From an uncultured Clostridia bacterium (GTDB taxonomy: Bacteria; Bacillota; Clostridia; Oscillospirales; Acutalibacteraceae), in the NCBI GenBank assembly GCA_937888485.1, contig CALAQQ010000144.1:1-62153 (forward strand): a DNA stretch of 62,153 nt, given 5' to 3'. The position numbers and the translations under genes were made by a program. Under the pieces are notes generated by a model. The model ran no database searches. It was not told where the DNA came from and worked only from the letters and a program-made list of their open reading frames with translations. This document shows, piece by piece, positions 24,867-33,326 of this stretch (within the stretch, counting starts at the first letter, position 1; each line of letters opens with the position of its first letter).

Positions 24867-26788
24867 AGAATACTGCAGGGGAGAAGCCAGATATCGTGAC
24901 CTCTGAGAATAAATCCGAAAAATTCCGAATATGCCTTCATGATTTTGGTAAGTGCGGGAGTGAATTCATATTTCATGAAAGGACTGTCCGCATCATCGGA
25001 GAGGAGCTTTGCCTTCGACATTGCCGTATAGAATTCCTTTTCAACCTCAAGGGTTTCGGCTTCTGTCCATGATTTGTCGTCAAGGAGAGCAACCGCCTTT
25101 TCGTAAGCGGCATCAACCGCTTCACGCTTGTCGGCTTTGAGAGAATCAAGGTCTGCTTCCTCATATCTTCTCATCATATCCTCGATTGTTTTGAGGTTTC
25201 TGTATTCAAGGAACTGAGGATAACCGCCGTTGTTTGTTCTCGCATCGGTGATTTCATCGTTTGTTACAAGCTCACAGCACATTCCGATGATATCGTTAAC
25301 GCTTGCCTGAAGGGTGAGATGGCTCTGATTTTTAACGAACCAAGTGTTATCGGGCAAAGCGCAGGTGCCTGCATCAACGATGCCGTCGGGGCTGATATAA
25401 GTCTTATCGATAGCGGGCTTATAATCATCGCCGAGAACGGAACCGACATCTGCAAACGTTCCGCCGATTGAGGTGGAAGATGCCTGAATGATGTTATCGG
25501 AGCTGAGCTTATAGTTGCCGACTGCGGCGGGAAGCTCAAGGTTATAACCGCTGATAACGAAGATTTTCATACCTTCGTCGCTGAGCTTTTTGAGAGTTGC
25601 ACCCGCATTCTTCTGGATATTATAGTATCTGTCGGTCTTTTCCTTAAGAACAGCGTGAGCATCGTCGGAAATAAGCTTTTTGCTCATTTCGGGATATGCA
25701 CCGCTCGGAACAAGCGCCCACATTGAGGGGCAGTTATAGAGAAGCTTTCCGAGAACCTCATCAATCGCACGGTCAAGAGTTTCCTCAAGGAAATCGCTGA
25801 AAAATTCCTGCGGAATGGCTCTGACAACGGGATTGAGAAGATAACCGAGAGCAAGATATTCCTCTGCGGCAAGATTTATGATGTTGGGAACAAGGTCGTT
25901 ATAAAGTGCGTTGCCGTCGCTGAAGGTTGTGTTACCTGCCATGAGGTCGGCAAGAAGATATGAACCGTCAACTGCTGCGGCGGCAAAAACAACTCTGTCG
26001 ATATCGTCGGGGTCGCAGTATTCGGCAAGATAAACGTTACCGATTGTTCCGCCGAGACTGATGAAGCAGATGCTTACCTTTTTATGACCCGTCTGTGCCT
26101 TGACCATCTGAACGTATTCATCAAGCTTTTCAGCGGCGGAAATAACGTCGCCGAATGAGCTGTATGAGAAATAATAGGTATGGTCATAGCCGTATTCTTC
26201 GCAGAATTCTTCCATATTGACCTGACGCTTGATGAAATCATATTCGTTTTCATACTTGGTGGTCGGAAGAACGTTGCCGTTTTCATCCTTTGAATAACCC
26301 TTTGCGTAGTTATAGGATTTTTCGGGCTTTGTTTTGCATTCTTCGAGCGAATACCAATATTCATCAACCGCAACGTCATTGACTCTTGTTCCGTCGGGGT
26401 TGAAATAGTGGCTTGCGAATCCTTCGTCGAGAATGCCAAGAAGGATATCGAGAAGCTTATCTCTGTTATGGAGAGCAACTGCGCCGACTATATCGCCGAT
26501 TTTTTCTTTGAGAGAATTTTCGAGAGCGATAGTATCAAACATGAAAGCAAGGTCCATTCCCTCAACGATGGGGAAGCCGTCGCTTGTGAGCAAATCGTTG
26601 CCGTTTTCGTCCTGAACATAAACCTGCGACTGCATGATGCCGGGAACGATAATCAGCGGACTTGTGCCGCAGTTTCCCTTGCAGTCGGTTTTGCATTCGC
26701 TGTCCCATTCTCTTGCATATGCAAAGGGTGCGATTGAAAGCACCATGCAGAGAGAAAGAACTGCGCAGAGAAGTTTTCTGATTTTCAT
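24863..26788 (-). CDS. Secreted LCAT-like alpha/beta hydrolase
   Basis: 641 residues with a signal peptide (MKIRKLLCAVLSLCMVLSIAPFAYA, cleavage near 25). PLIIVPGIMQSQVY near residue 44 is the opening strand/oxyanion turn of lecithin:cholesterol acyltransferase-like lipases. The nucleophile elbow FISLGGT (about 240-246) keeps S-x-G-G but has Ile in place of the first Gly. Later an IVDAG segment and NQSHLTL supply plausible Asp and His. The C-terminal 120 residues are helical and acidic (RYEEADLDSLKADKREAVDAAYEKA). An extracellular lipase, phospholipase or acyltransferase is likely; the substrate cannot be told. Confidence 0.7.
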   Translation of the reverse strand: MKIRKLLCAVLSLCMVLSIAPFAYAREWDSECKTDCKGNCGTSPLIIVPGIMQSQVYVQDENGNDLLTSDGFPIVEGMDLAFMFDTIALENSLKEKIGDIVGAVALHNRDKLLDILLGILDEGFASHYFNPDGTRVNDVAVDEYWYSLEECKTKPEKSYNYAKGYSKDENGNVLPTTKYENEYDFIKRQVNMEEFCEEYGYDHTYYFSYSSFGDVISAAEKLDEYVQMVKAQTGHKKVSICFISLGGTIGNVYLAEYCDPDDIDRVVFAAAAVDGSYLLADLMAGNTTFSDGNALYNDLVPNIINLAAEEYLALGYLLNPVVRAIPQEFFSDFLEETLDRAIDEVLGKLLYNCPSMWALVPSGAYPEMSKKLISDDAHAVLKEKTDRYYNIQKNAGATLKKLSDEGMKIFVISGYNLELPAAVGNYKLSSDNIIQASSTSIGGTFADVGSVLGDDYKPAIDKTYISPDGIVDAGTCALPDNTWFVKNQSHLTLQASVNDIIGMCCELVTNDEITDARTNNGGYPQFLEYRNLKTIEDMMRRYEEADLDSLKADKREAVDAAYEKAVALLDDKSWTEAETLEVEKEFYTAMSKAKLLSDDADSPFMKYEFTPALTKIMKAYSEFFGFILRGHDIWLLPCSIL

Positions 26789-26822
26789 ATTTTTTCCTCG
26801 TTTCTTTTTATCGTACCTGATA

Positions 26823-26849
26823 GGGTCGATGTGGGCATCGACCCCTACA
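26823..26849 (+). repeat. 27-bp GGGTCGATG...CATCGACCC hairpin repeat, copy 2
   Basis: Identical to 13819-13845 and, inverted, to 33136-33162. It lies between the stop of the GH4 gene and the start of the LCAT-like gene (both minus strand), followed by a remnant of the AATTGCG repeat (26855-26872). It may act as a weak terminator for the GH4 transcript. Confidence 0.8.
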
Positions 26850-26865
26850 ATATGATAATTGCGAA

Positions 26866-28188
26866 TTATTTATAATCCTTCATGTATTCGCCGTGAGCTT
26901 CGATAAGCTCGTCAACCATAGCCTTGATATCGTCGATTGAAAGCTCGGCTGCGGTGTGGGGTTCAAGCATAGCCGCCATATAGATATCTTCTCTCTTCTT
27001 TGTAACAGCGGCATTGATTGTAAGGAGCTGGGCATTGATATTCGTCTGGTTCATTGCAGCGAGCTGAACGGGAAGCTTGCCTACGTGGCAGGGATGAATG
27101 CCTTTGCCGTCGATAAGGCAGGGAACTTCAACGCATGCATCTGCGGGAAGGTTGTCGATAAGTCCCGTATTGAGAACGTTACCGCCGATTTTATAGGGAT
27201 TGCCCGTTACGATTGATTCCATGATGTAGGAAGCATATTCGCCTGAACGTTCATGGGTAATCTGACCGTTATCGAGGATTCTTTCTTTTTCAGCTTTCCA
27301 GCCTGCAATCTGATTTACGCAGCGGCGGGGATATTCGTCAAGAGGAATGTTATATCTGTCGATAAGCTCGGGATATTTGTCCTTGATGTAGAAGCAGTTA
27401 TATTCTGCGTTATGTTCGCTGGATTCGGTGCAATAATATCCGAAGTTTCTGATATATTCGAATCTTACCATGTCGCTGTGTTTTTCTCTGTCATTCATCT
27501 CGATTGCTCTCTTGCGGATTTCGGGATAAAGGTCGTTGCCGTCCTTATCTTCGATTTCAAGGAGCCAACCCATGTGGTTGATGCCTGCAATGAGCTCTTT
27601 TCTGCCCTCAAGCTTATCTTCCATGCCGAGTCTGTTGAGCAAATCTTTTGAACAGCTCTGAACGGAATGGCAAAGACCGATTGTTTTAATCTTTGTATAT
27701 CTCTGCATATAGCCCGAAAGAATTGCCATGGGGTTTGTATAGTTGAGGAACCATGCGTCGGGGCATACCTCTTCCATATCGTCTGCGAAATCCTTGAGAA
27801 CGGGAATTGTTCTCAGACCTCTCATGATACCGCCGATTCCAAGAGTGTCGGCGATTGTCTGGCGCAGACCGTATTTCTTGGGCACTTCAAAGTCGATGAT
27901 TGTGCAGGGGTCATAAAGACCGACCTGAATTGCGTTAACAACGAAGGTTGCGCCTCTGAGAGCATCCTTTCTGTTTTCGACACCGCAGTATTTTTCAATC
28001 TTTGCTCTGCCTTCGTTAACGTTCTTATTCATTGCGCTGAGGATTATATAGCTGTCCTCAAGTCTTTCTTCATCGATATCGTAAAGAGCGATAACGCTGT
28101 CACGCAGTGCAGGAGTGCACATGCAGTCGCCGAGAACGTTTCTTGCAAATACTGTGCTTCCCGCACCCATGAACGTAATTTTAATCAT
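26866..28188 (-). CDS. melA: GH4 alpha-galactosidase (MelA-like)
   Basis: NAD- and Mn-dependent glycosidase that uses an oxidation-elimination mechanism. 440 residues: Rossmann start KITFMGAGSTVFARNVLGD, DFEVPKKYGLRQTIADTLGIGGIMRGLRTIP, NYTNPMA, and metal ligands C173-H174 in GLCHSVQ, with a further His in INHMGW. The segment order matches E. coli MelA closely, favouring an alpha-galactosidase on unphosphorylated substrate over 6-phospho-glycosidases. It diverges from the YdjC deacetylase gene, with which it shares an AT-rich control region. Confidence 0.88.
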   Translation of the reverse strand: MIKITFMGAGSTVFARNVLGDCMCTPALRDSVIALYDIDEERLEDSYIILSAMNKNVNEGRAKIEKYCGVENRKDALRGATFVVNAIQVGLYDPCTIIDFEVPKKYGLRQTIADTLGIGGIMRGLRTIPVLKDFADDMEEVCPDAWFLNYTNPMAILSGYMQRYTKIKTIGLCHSVQSCSKDLLNRLGMEDKLEGRKELIAGINHMGWLLEIEDKDGNDLYPEIRKRAIEMNDREKHSDMVRFEYIRNFGYYCTESSEHNAEYNCFYIKDKYPELIDRYNIPLDEYPRRCVNQIAGWKAEKERILDNGQITHERSGEYASYIMESIVTGNPYKIGGNVLNTGLIDNLPADACVEVPCLIDGKGIHPCHVGKLPVQLAAMNQTNINAQLLTINAAVTKKREDIYMAAMLEPHTAAELSIDDIKAMVDELIEAHGEYMKDYK

Positions 28189-28265
28189 AATTTTTCTCCT
28201 TTCGGAAATATGCTGCTTTTTTGCAACACTTATTCATATTTGATTATAGATTATATATATAAAAA

Positions 28266-28310
28266 AATCAATCATAAATATATTGATTATTTTTTATTTT
28301 GTGATATGAT
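28266..28310 (+). promoter_or_regulatory. Shared control region: inverted repeat over the YdjC promoter
   Basis: AATCAAT (28266-28272) and ATTGATT (28282-28288) form an inverted repeat. The right half contains a -35-like TTGATT (28283-28288), followed after 16 bases by TATGAT (28305-28310), a sensible sigma-A promoter for the YdjC gene. A repressor bound at the repeat could control both divergent genes. Inferred only from sequence. Confidence 0.45.
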
Positions 28311-28342
28311 TAAAATGTAATAAAATGCGAAGGAGAAATAAT

Positions 28343-29230
28343 ATGCCCAAGTATCTTATCGTTAATGCTGACGACTACGGCATGTGCCACGCTGCAAACG
28401 AAGCCGTAGCTGAACTTTTTGAAGGCGGATGGCTCAAATCCGCAACGGTTATGATGCCTTGCCCCACAGCAAAAGAAGCTGTTGATTTTTCAATTGCTCA
28501 TCCCGAATACGCTATCGGTGTTCATCTCACAATGACCAGCGAATGGGGAAAATACCGCTGGAAGCCTCTCACAAACGGCAAAACTCTTCTCGACGAAGAA
28601 GGTTTTATGTGGCATGAGAGCGACCAGGTTGAAAAGAACGCTTCATACGAAGACCTTGAAGCTGAAATCAGAGCACAGATTGACCTTGCTCATAAGTGGG
28701 GAATGAAGCCCTCACATACCGATAACCACATGGGTTCGCTCTACGGTCACTACACAGGCAGACTCGGTCTTGCAAAAATGACACTGCGTGTCTGCGGTGA
28801 ATACGGCTATGCTTACCGTCTTTACACAAAGCACGACAAGAGAATCTGCCCCAACGGCACACCCTATTTCCTTTATGCTGCAATTACCCTTCTTTCAAAG
28901 AAATGGGGCAAGAAATATAACGTTGTTATTCCCGATTATCTTCTTTTCCCCGACTGGAATGACGACATGAGAGTTAATTACGAAACATACAGGGAAACCA
29001 TTCTCAAAATCTGGACAGACATTCCCGAAGACGGTGTTACCGAAACATTCATCCATCCTTCCGTTGAATGCGATGAGCTTAAGGGCATCACAGGAAGATG
29101 GCAGGACAGAGTATGGGAATATCAGCTCATGAAGGACCCCTACACTCATAAGTATCTCAAGGACCACGGCGTTGAGCTTATCAGCTACAGAGAGCTTATC
29201 AAGATGAAGGGCGGAGTAGTCAAGGGATAA
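28343..29230 (+). CDS. YdjC/ChbG-family carbohydrate deacetylase
   Basis: 295 residues, ATG 28343 chosen because AAGGAGA sits seven bases upstream. Metal-binding motifs of the family: NADDYGMC near residue 8 (Asp) and the two histidines in HTDNHMG near 127, plus GVHLTMTSEW near 60. YdjC/ChbG enzymes remove an N-acetyl group from chitooligosaccharides or related sugars. Its pairing with a GH4 alpha-galactosidase suggests a short glycan-degradation unit, but the actual substrate is unknown. Confidence 0.85.
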   Translation: MPKYLIVNADDYGMCHAANEAVAELFEGGWLKSATVMMPCPTAKEAVDFSIAHPEYAIGVHLTMTSEWGKYRWKPLTNGKTLLDEEGFMWHESDQVEKNASYEDLEAEIRAQIDLAHKWGMKPSHTDNHMGSLYGHYTGRLGLAKMTLRVCGEYGYAYRLYTKHDKRICPNGTPYFLYAAITLLSKKWGKKYNVVIPDYLLFPDWNDDMRVNYETYRETILKIWTDIPEDGVTETFIHPSVECDELKGITGRWQDRVWEYQLMKDPYTHKYLKDHGVELISYRELIKMKGGVVKG

Positions 29231-29231
29231 G

Positions 29232-29268
29232 CTTTATTCGCTTTCGCGAGTTATATTGCTACGCAAGT
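29232..29268 (-). repeat. 37-bp hairpin repeat, single copy on the minus strand
   Basis: Read on the minus strand it is GCGTAGCAATATAACTCGCG followed by AAAGCGAATAAAGC, aligning with the tandem units at 33254-33326. The variable part TCGC-GAAA-GCGA still forms a hairpin. It lies between the YdjC stop and its terminator. Confidence 0.6.
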
Positions 29269-29271
29269 TAA

Positions 29272-29304
29272 AAACCAGCTGTATCATCACGATACAGCTG
29301 GTTT
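29272..29304. terminator. Strong bidirectional terminator
   Basis: AAACCAGCTGTATC (29272-29285), loop ATCAC, GATACAGCTGGTTT (29291-29304): a perfect 14-bp stem with A- and T-rich flanks, between the convergent YdjC and LCP genes. Confidence 0.92.
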
Positions 29305-29326
29305 TGTTAATGTTATCTGTTATTTC

Positions 29327-30880
29327 TTAATAATTACCGTTTTCATCGGTTGTTAATTCTTCGGGTTCTTCATACCACATATCATCTTCATAATTTGTTG
29401 TTTCATCGGGTTCACCGTTCCATTCGTCGGAATTAGCTTCTGTTGTCGTTTCAAACGGATTATACCATGTGAACGATGATGAATTGCCGTCGGAATTGTC
29501 TTCTCCGCGGTTGAACCAGTCATTGCCGAAGATACTTCTTTTTGTTGTTGATTCTTCTTCGGTATAATAATGAGGTTCGTATTCTTCGGAGGTGGATTCG
29601 TCGGTATAATCTCCGTAGTAGTCGTTTTCATCGCCGTAGTTATCCGAAGAAGCGGATTTGCCTTTTGCAAGGTCGATTGCGGAAATATGGGTGAGAGGAT
29701 TGATTTCGATATTTGTCTGACCGTAAAGACCGAGCTGAAGTTCTCTTGCCGCCTTTATATAGTCAACAATCCACACGTCGAGATATCCCGTATAAGTTCT
29801 GAAATGAGAAACACCGTAGCAGAGTTCTTCCGTAGGCATTACCTGGCTAACGATGTCATATTTCAGCCAGCCTTCGCTCAGAGCCTGCATACCGAGTGAA
29901 AGAATTTCACCCGATGAGTAGTTGGTTGTGATATAGGGAAGGAAGGTTTCGATAGCGTAGTTGAGGTCGGAGAGCGAAGATGCTTTTACGTTTCTGATAA
30001 CCGAGCTTATGAGTTCACGCTGTCTTCTTGTTCTTTCAACCTCACTGTCGAGCTTTCTGATTCTTGCATAAATCAATGCACGCTCGCCGTTGAGCAGAAC
30101 ACTGTCACCGCTTTCAAAACCTTTGACACGGGTTGTCCTGTTCATATATTTGGCTTCTTTTTCCGTTATGGGAACGGCAACGCCTCCGAGAGCATCAACC
30201 GCTGCCTTGAATGACTGATAGTTGATTGAAACATAGTGGTCAATCTTTATCTTGTAGTTATCGGAAAGAACACGCATGAGAGTCTGTGCGCCGCCCCATG
30301 CATAGGAGTGGTTGGTTTTGTCATATCTTTCGTGACCGTTGATGTTCATATAAGTATATGAGTCACGCAGGAAAGAAGTGATTGTTATTTTCTTGGTTTT
30401 TGTGTTTACGGAAACAAGCATTGTTGAGTCGGAACGGTGAGAGCCGTCCTCATCATCCTCGCCGATAAGAAGAACATTGATAACCTTTTTGTTATAAATC
30501 TTTTCACCGCCGTTGGTTGCCCATGTCTTGAGGAGCTCTTTTATTGAGTCTGCGCTCATGATGTCGGCAATGGTGTTGAAAGACAAATCTTCGTCGATTA
30601 CCTCCTCCGCAAAGGTTGCGTCGGGATTTCCGAAATCACCTGTGCTCACGTTGATAAGAGAAAGCATTTTTCTTATATATGCACCGCCCATTGCCGAAAC
30701 AACGAGAACAAGGCAGATAAGAACGCTGAGAATTGCCTTGAGATTTCTTTTCTGATTTTTGAGGAAGAAGGGTTTGAACTTTAAATCCATAAAAAATCTG
30801 AATTTATTTTTAAATCCCTTTGGGGTGCTGTAGCTCGAGATATCCTCAAATTTTCCCGGGCGTAAGTTTTTATCCCCCAC
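29327..30880 (-). CDS. LytR-CpsA-Psr (LCP) family glycopolymer transferase
   Basis: Membrane-bound enzyme that attaches wall teichoic acid-like polymers or capsule to peptidoglycan. 517 residues: cytoplasmic N-terminal tail of about 45, a membrane segment (about 46-68), then the LCP domain with VINVLLIGEDDEDGSHRSDSTMLVSVN, SFLRDSYTYM, an HRYDKTNHSYAWGG-type segment and the ALIYARIRKLDSEVERTRRQRELI motif whose arginines bind the pyrophosphate. The last 120 residues are acidic, Thr/Ser/Tyr-rich low complexity, probably a wall-spanning tail. It is monocistronic. Confidence 0.92.
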   Translation of the reverse strand: MGDKNLRPGKFEDISSYSTPKGFKNKFRFFMDLKFKPFFLKNQKRNLKAILSVLICLVLVVSAMGGAYIRKMLSLINVSTGDFGNPDATFAEEVIDEDLSFNTIADIMSADSIKELLKTWATNGGEKIYNKKVINVLLIGEDDEDGSHRSDSTMLVSVNTKTKKITITSFLRDSYTYMNINGHERYDKTNHSYAWGGAQTLMRVLSDNYKIKIDHYVSINYQSFKAAVDALGGVAVPITEKEAKYMNRTTRVKGFESGDSVLLNGERALIYARIRKLDSEVERTRRQRELISSVIRNVKASSLSDLNYAIETFLPYITTNYSSGEILSLGMQALSEGWLKYDIVSQVMPTEELCYGVSHFRTYTGYLDVWIVDYIKAARELQLGLYGQTNIEINPLTHISAIDLAKGKSASSDNYGDENDYYGDYTDESTSEEYEPHYYTEEESTTKRSIFGNDWFNRGEDNSDGNSSSFTWYNPFETTTEANSDEWNGEPDETTNYEDDMWYEEPEELTTDENGNY

Positions 30881-31024
30881 AGAATCACCTCTGTATTGTC
30901 AATATTTCACCTATTTTACTATTATTTTGGTATTATAACACAATATGTTGTAAAAGTTAACACGTTTTGCAAAATTTGTTTGAAAATTTTTTATGAACTT
31001 TTATCATAAAATTTACACAATATA

Positions 31025-31053
31025 AACAAAAACGGCTGTCGTTAAACAGCCGT
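31025..31053 (-). terminator. Terminator of the YjdF-like gene
   Basis: ACGGCTGT/ACAGCCGT eight-bp stem (31032-31039 with 31046-31053), followed on the minus strand by TTTTTG. Lies seven bases after the gene's stop. The rest of 30881-31059 is AT-rich and contains the LCP gene's promoter region. Confidence 0.85.
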
Positions 31054-31059
31054 AATGTT

Positions 31060-31785
31060 TTATTCAAAATCAAATTTATATTTTCCCTTGTGGCGGTAGG
31101 GACAGATTTTTATAATTATGTATGAAACAACTGCGCCGACGGTGTTGAGAACGATATCCGCCATGGTATCCATGATGGGCCAGCGTTCCGCAACGATGGG
31201 GTCAAAGAGTGTCAGTGCCTTGGGAGTTCCCTGTGCAAGTTCAAGCGACCAATGCTGTGCGTCGCCGGGATAACCGCTCATCATTCCTGCAATCTGGTCA
31301 AAGCCGAATTCAAAAAGCTCCCAGCCTGTTGCGGCGAGGAATGAAAATCCGACGGAAGCAAGGATAATAAGTGCAAGAGGAGCTGATTTTTTGTCTCTTT
31401 TCTGAATTGCGCAAACGATTTCATAACCGAAGAATACGCAAGCACCGCCTCCGACGAAATGAAGCATGACATCCCACCAGCGGAAGTCATAATAGAGGTT
31501 GAGGAATTTTCCGCCGAAAGATGCACAGAAAATCATTACCGTAAGGAATGACTGAAAAGCCGATGATATGTGTCTGAAGATATTTTTTTCGGGGAAGAGC
31601 ATGAAGATTTCCCAGAGGAACATGCAAAGGAGGTTTGCGCCGACCTGTAAGGGGTCGGTGATATCAAAGGGTTCTTTGAAGAAACCTGCAACAAAAGCAT
31701 AAATCATGAGAGCTCTGAATATCCACCAGAAAATAAATCTTCGTTTCGGACAGTTATCCGAAAGGCGTTTAAAATATTCTTTCAT
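31060..31785 (-). CDS. YjdF/DUF2238-like polytopic membrane protein
   Basis: 241 residues with about six hydrophobic segments. Conserved-looking charged residues sit inside them: WWDVMLHFVGGG, TGWELFEFGFDQIAG and MDTMADIVLNTVGAVVSYII. This D-H ... E-E-D ... D-D pattern matches my memory of the YjdF (DUF2238) family, whose function is unknown. The buried acidic and histidine residues suggest metal or proton handling, but that is inference. Transcribed alone and followed by a terminator. Confidence 0.65.
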   Translation of the reverse strand: MKEYFKRLSDNCPKRRFIFWWIFRALMIYAFVAGFFKEPFDITDPLQVGANLLCMFLWEIFMLFPEKNIFRHISSAFQSFLTVMIFCASFGGKFLNLYYDFRWWDVMLHFVGGGACVFFGYEIVCAIQKRDKKSAPLALIILASVGFSFLAATGWELFEFGFDQIAGMMSGYPGDAQHWSLELAQGTPKALTLFDPIVAERWPIMDTMADIVLNTVGAVVSYIIIKICPYRHKGKYKFDFE

Positions 31786-31935
31786 ATTATTTCTCCGTTC
31801 AGAATTGTTGTTTAGAGTATATCATACTATATTCCGTTTGTCATTTGTTTTTCAGAAATATTTTTTATTATTCGACAATAAGTATATTTTGACTGAATTA
31901 AAAAAATATTTCGGAACAATTACAACTTTATTAAG

Positions 31936-31964
31936 TTTACAAAAAAAGTATATTATGCTATACT
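31936..31964 (+). promoter_or_regulatory. Sigma-A promoter of the AlaX gene
   Basis: TTTACA (31936-31941), 17-base spacer, TATACT (31959-31964), followed by AAGGAGA and the ATG at 31992, so the leader is only about 20 bases. Confidence 0.65.
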
Positions 31965-31991
31965 GAAAAAAATAATTCAAGGAGATATAAA

Positions 31992-33134
31992 ATGGCACGC
32001 AAGCTTTATTATGAAAATGCATATATAAAAGATTTCACCGCAACAGTAATTTCCTGCACAGAAGGAAAAAGAGGCTTTGAGGTTATTCTTGACGAAACCG
32101 CTTTTTTTCCTGAGGGAGGCGGTCAGCCTGGTGATACGGGATTCATCGGCGGTGCAGAGGTTATTGATACTGTTGAAAAAGACGGTGAGATAATCCACAT
32201 CTGCAAAACTGCGGTTGAAACGGGAAAAACCGAATGCAGTCTTGATTTCGAGAAGCGTTTTACCAATATGCAGCAGCATACGGGTGAGCATATTTTTTCG
32301 GGAATACAGCATTCAGTCTGCGGTTTTGACAACGTCGGTTTTCACATGGGTGAACACAGCATAACCGTTGATTTCAACGGAGTTGTCACTGCTGAGGAGC
32401 TTGACAGAATCGAGCGACTTTCAAACGAGGCTGTTTTCAGAAATATCCCTGTTGAAAATCTTTTTCCGACAGATGACGAGCTTGAAAATTATGCTTACAG
32501 AAGCAAGAAAGAGCTGGAGGGTCAGATTCGTCTGACAAAAATCGGTGACGTTGACCTCTGTGCCTGCTGCGGCACTCATGTTGCGTATACGGGCGAGGTC
32601 GGAATTATAAAAGCGGTTTCGATGATGAACTATAAATCGGGTGTGAGAATCACTCTGCAGATAGGCAGAAAAGCACTTGAGGATTATAAAGAAAAGAACA
32701 GGAGCGTTCTTGAAATATCCAATCTTCTCAAGGCAAAGACCGAGGAAATTACCGAGGCGGTTGAAAGAACTCTCGAAAAACTCAAGGATTCCGCATTCGC
32801 TTATTCTTCGCTCAAAAAAGAGCTTTTTGCTCTTAAGGCAAAGGATGCCGAGGGCGAAAAATACCTTGCGTTTGATGAAGCGGGAAGTGCCGACGATGCA
32901 AGAATTTTCAGCGATATGCTTGCCGATAAGGTTGGAATTGCCGCAGTATTTTCGGGCGACGACGGGAACGGCTATAAATATGCGATAACAACGAGAAACG
33001 GCGATGTCCGTGAAATCGGAAAGGCTCTTAATTCTGCCTGTTCGGGCAGAGGAGGCGGGAAACCCGATATGGTTCAGGGCTCCGTTGTTGCAACAAAAGA
33101 ACAGATTGAAGAATTCTGGAAAAACGTAATATAA
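31992..33134 (+). CDS. alaX: Alanyl-tRNA editing protein AlaX (long form)
   Basis: Free-standing trans-editing enzyme that removes Ser or Gly wrongly attached to tRNA-Ala. 380 residues: the AlaRS-like tRNA-recognition start with FFPEGGGQPGDTG, zinc site H96-x3-H100 (QQHTGEH) with C192-x3-H196 (CCGTH), a coiled-coil stretch (about 235-275) and a C-terminal DHHA1-type domain ending GRGGGKPDMVQGS. It therefore resembles AlaRS minus its catalytic half. Monocistronic. Confidence 0.92.
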   Translation: MARKLYYENAYIKDFTATVISCTEGKRGFEVILDETAFFPEGGGQPGDTGFIGGAEVIDTVEKDGEIIHICKTAVETGKTECSLDFEKRFTNMQQHTGEHIFSGIQHSVCGFDNVGFHMGEHSITVDFNGVVTAEELDRIERLSNEAVFRNIPVENLFPTDDELENYAYRSKKELEGQIRLTKIGDVDLCACCGTHVAYTGEVGIIKAVSMMNYKSGVRITLQIGRKALEDYKEKNRSVLEISNLLKAKTEEITEAVERTLEKLKDSAFAYSSLKKELFALKAKDAEGEKYLAFDEAGSADDARIFSDMLADKVGIAAVFSGDDGNGYKYAITTRNGDVREIGKALNSACSGRGGGKPDMVQGSVVATKEQIEEFWKNVI

Positions 33135-33135
33135 T

Positions 33136-33162
33136 TGTAGGGGTCGATGCCCACATCGACCC
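33136..33162 (-). repeat. 27-bp GGGTCGATG...CATCGACCC hairpin repeat, copy 3 (inverted)
   Basis: Exact reverse complement of the copies at 13819 and 26823, starting two bases after the AlaX stop. With the terminator at 33178 it forms a double-hairpin 3' end. Confidence 0.8.
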
Positions 33163-33177
33163 TTAAAAAACATCAAA

Positions 33178-33215
33178 GGCTTGAACGGGAAAATCCTGTT
33201 CAAGCCGATTTTTTA
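33178..33215 (+). terminator. Terminator of AlaX, sharing its stem with the parB terminator
   Basis: GGCTTGAAC (33178-33186), GGGA/TCCT inner pairs, GTTCAAGCC (33198-33206), then GATTTTTTAT. The stem is the same as in the parB/remB terminator at 15546-15581, differing only in the loop. Confidence 0.9.
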
Positions 33216-33225
33216 TATTATGCCT

Positions 33226-33326
33226 TAGTTTTATTTTATTCGCTCCAAGACTTGCAAAGCAAATATCACTTGACGAAGTCAAATAAAACTGCAGAGCAAT
33301 ATCACTCGCCGTAGGCGAATAAAACT
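33226..33326 (+). repeat. Tandem 37-bp hairpin repeat with covarying stems
   Basis: Unit 1 is 33254-33290, unit 2 is 33291-33326. Shared frame: GCARAGCAAATATCACT - hairpin - AATAAAACT. The hairpins are TTGAC-GAA-GTCAA in unit 1 and TCGCC-GTA-GGCGA in unit 2: different bases, same pairing. The left flank (AGTTTTATTTTATTCGC, 33228-33244) is inverted relative to the unit ends, so the whole block can close on itself. A third copy is at 29232-29268. Confidence 0.7.

Noticed and set aside
27243..27254. TGAACGTTCA as a LexA box in the GH4 gene
   Set aside because: Lacks the four-base spacer of the CGAAC-N4-GTTCG consensus and lies within coding sequence.
26866..28188. GH4 gene as a 6-phospho-glycosidase
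   Set aside because: Sequence order and CHSVQ/NYTNPMA context match MelA alpha-galactosidase more closely, and no PTS genes are nearby.
30845..30862. TTTTCCCGGGCG as a Noc-binding site
   Set aside because: Only the left half and centre match ATTTCCCGGGAAAT; the right half does not.
33226..33326. Tandem repeats as a small CRISPR array
   Set aside because: Only two 37-bp units, no spacers between them, and the variable part is a self-pairing stem; no cas genes.
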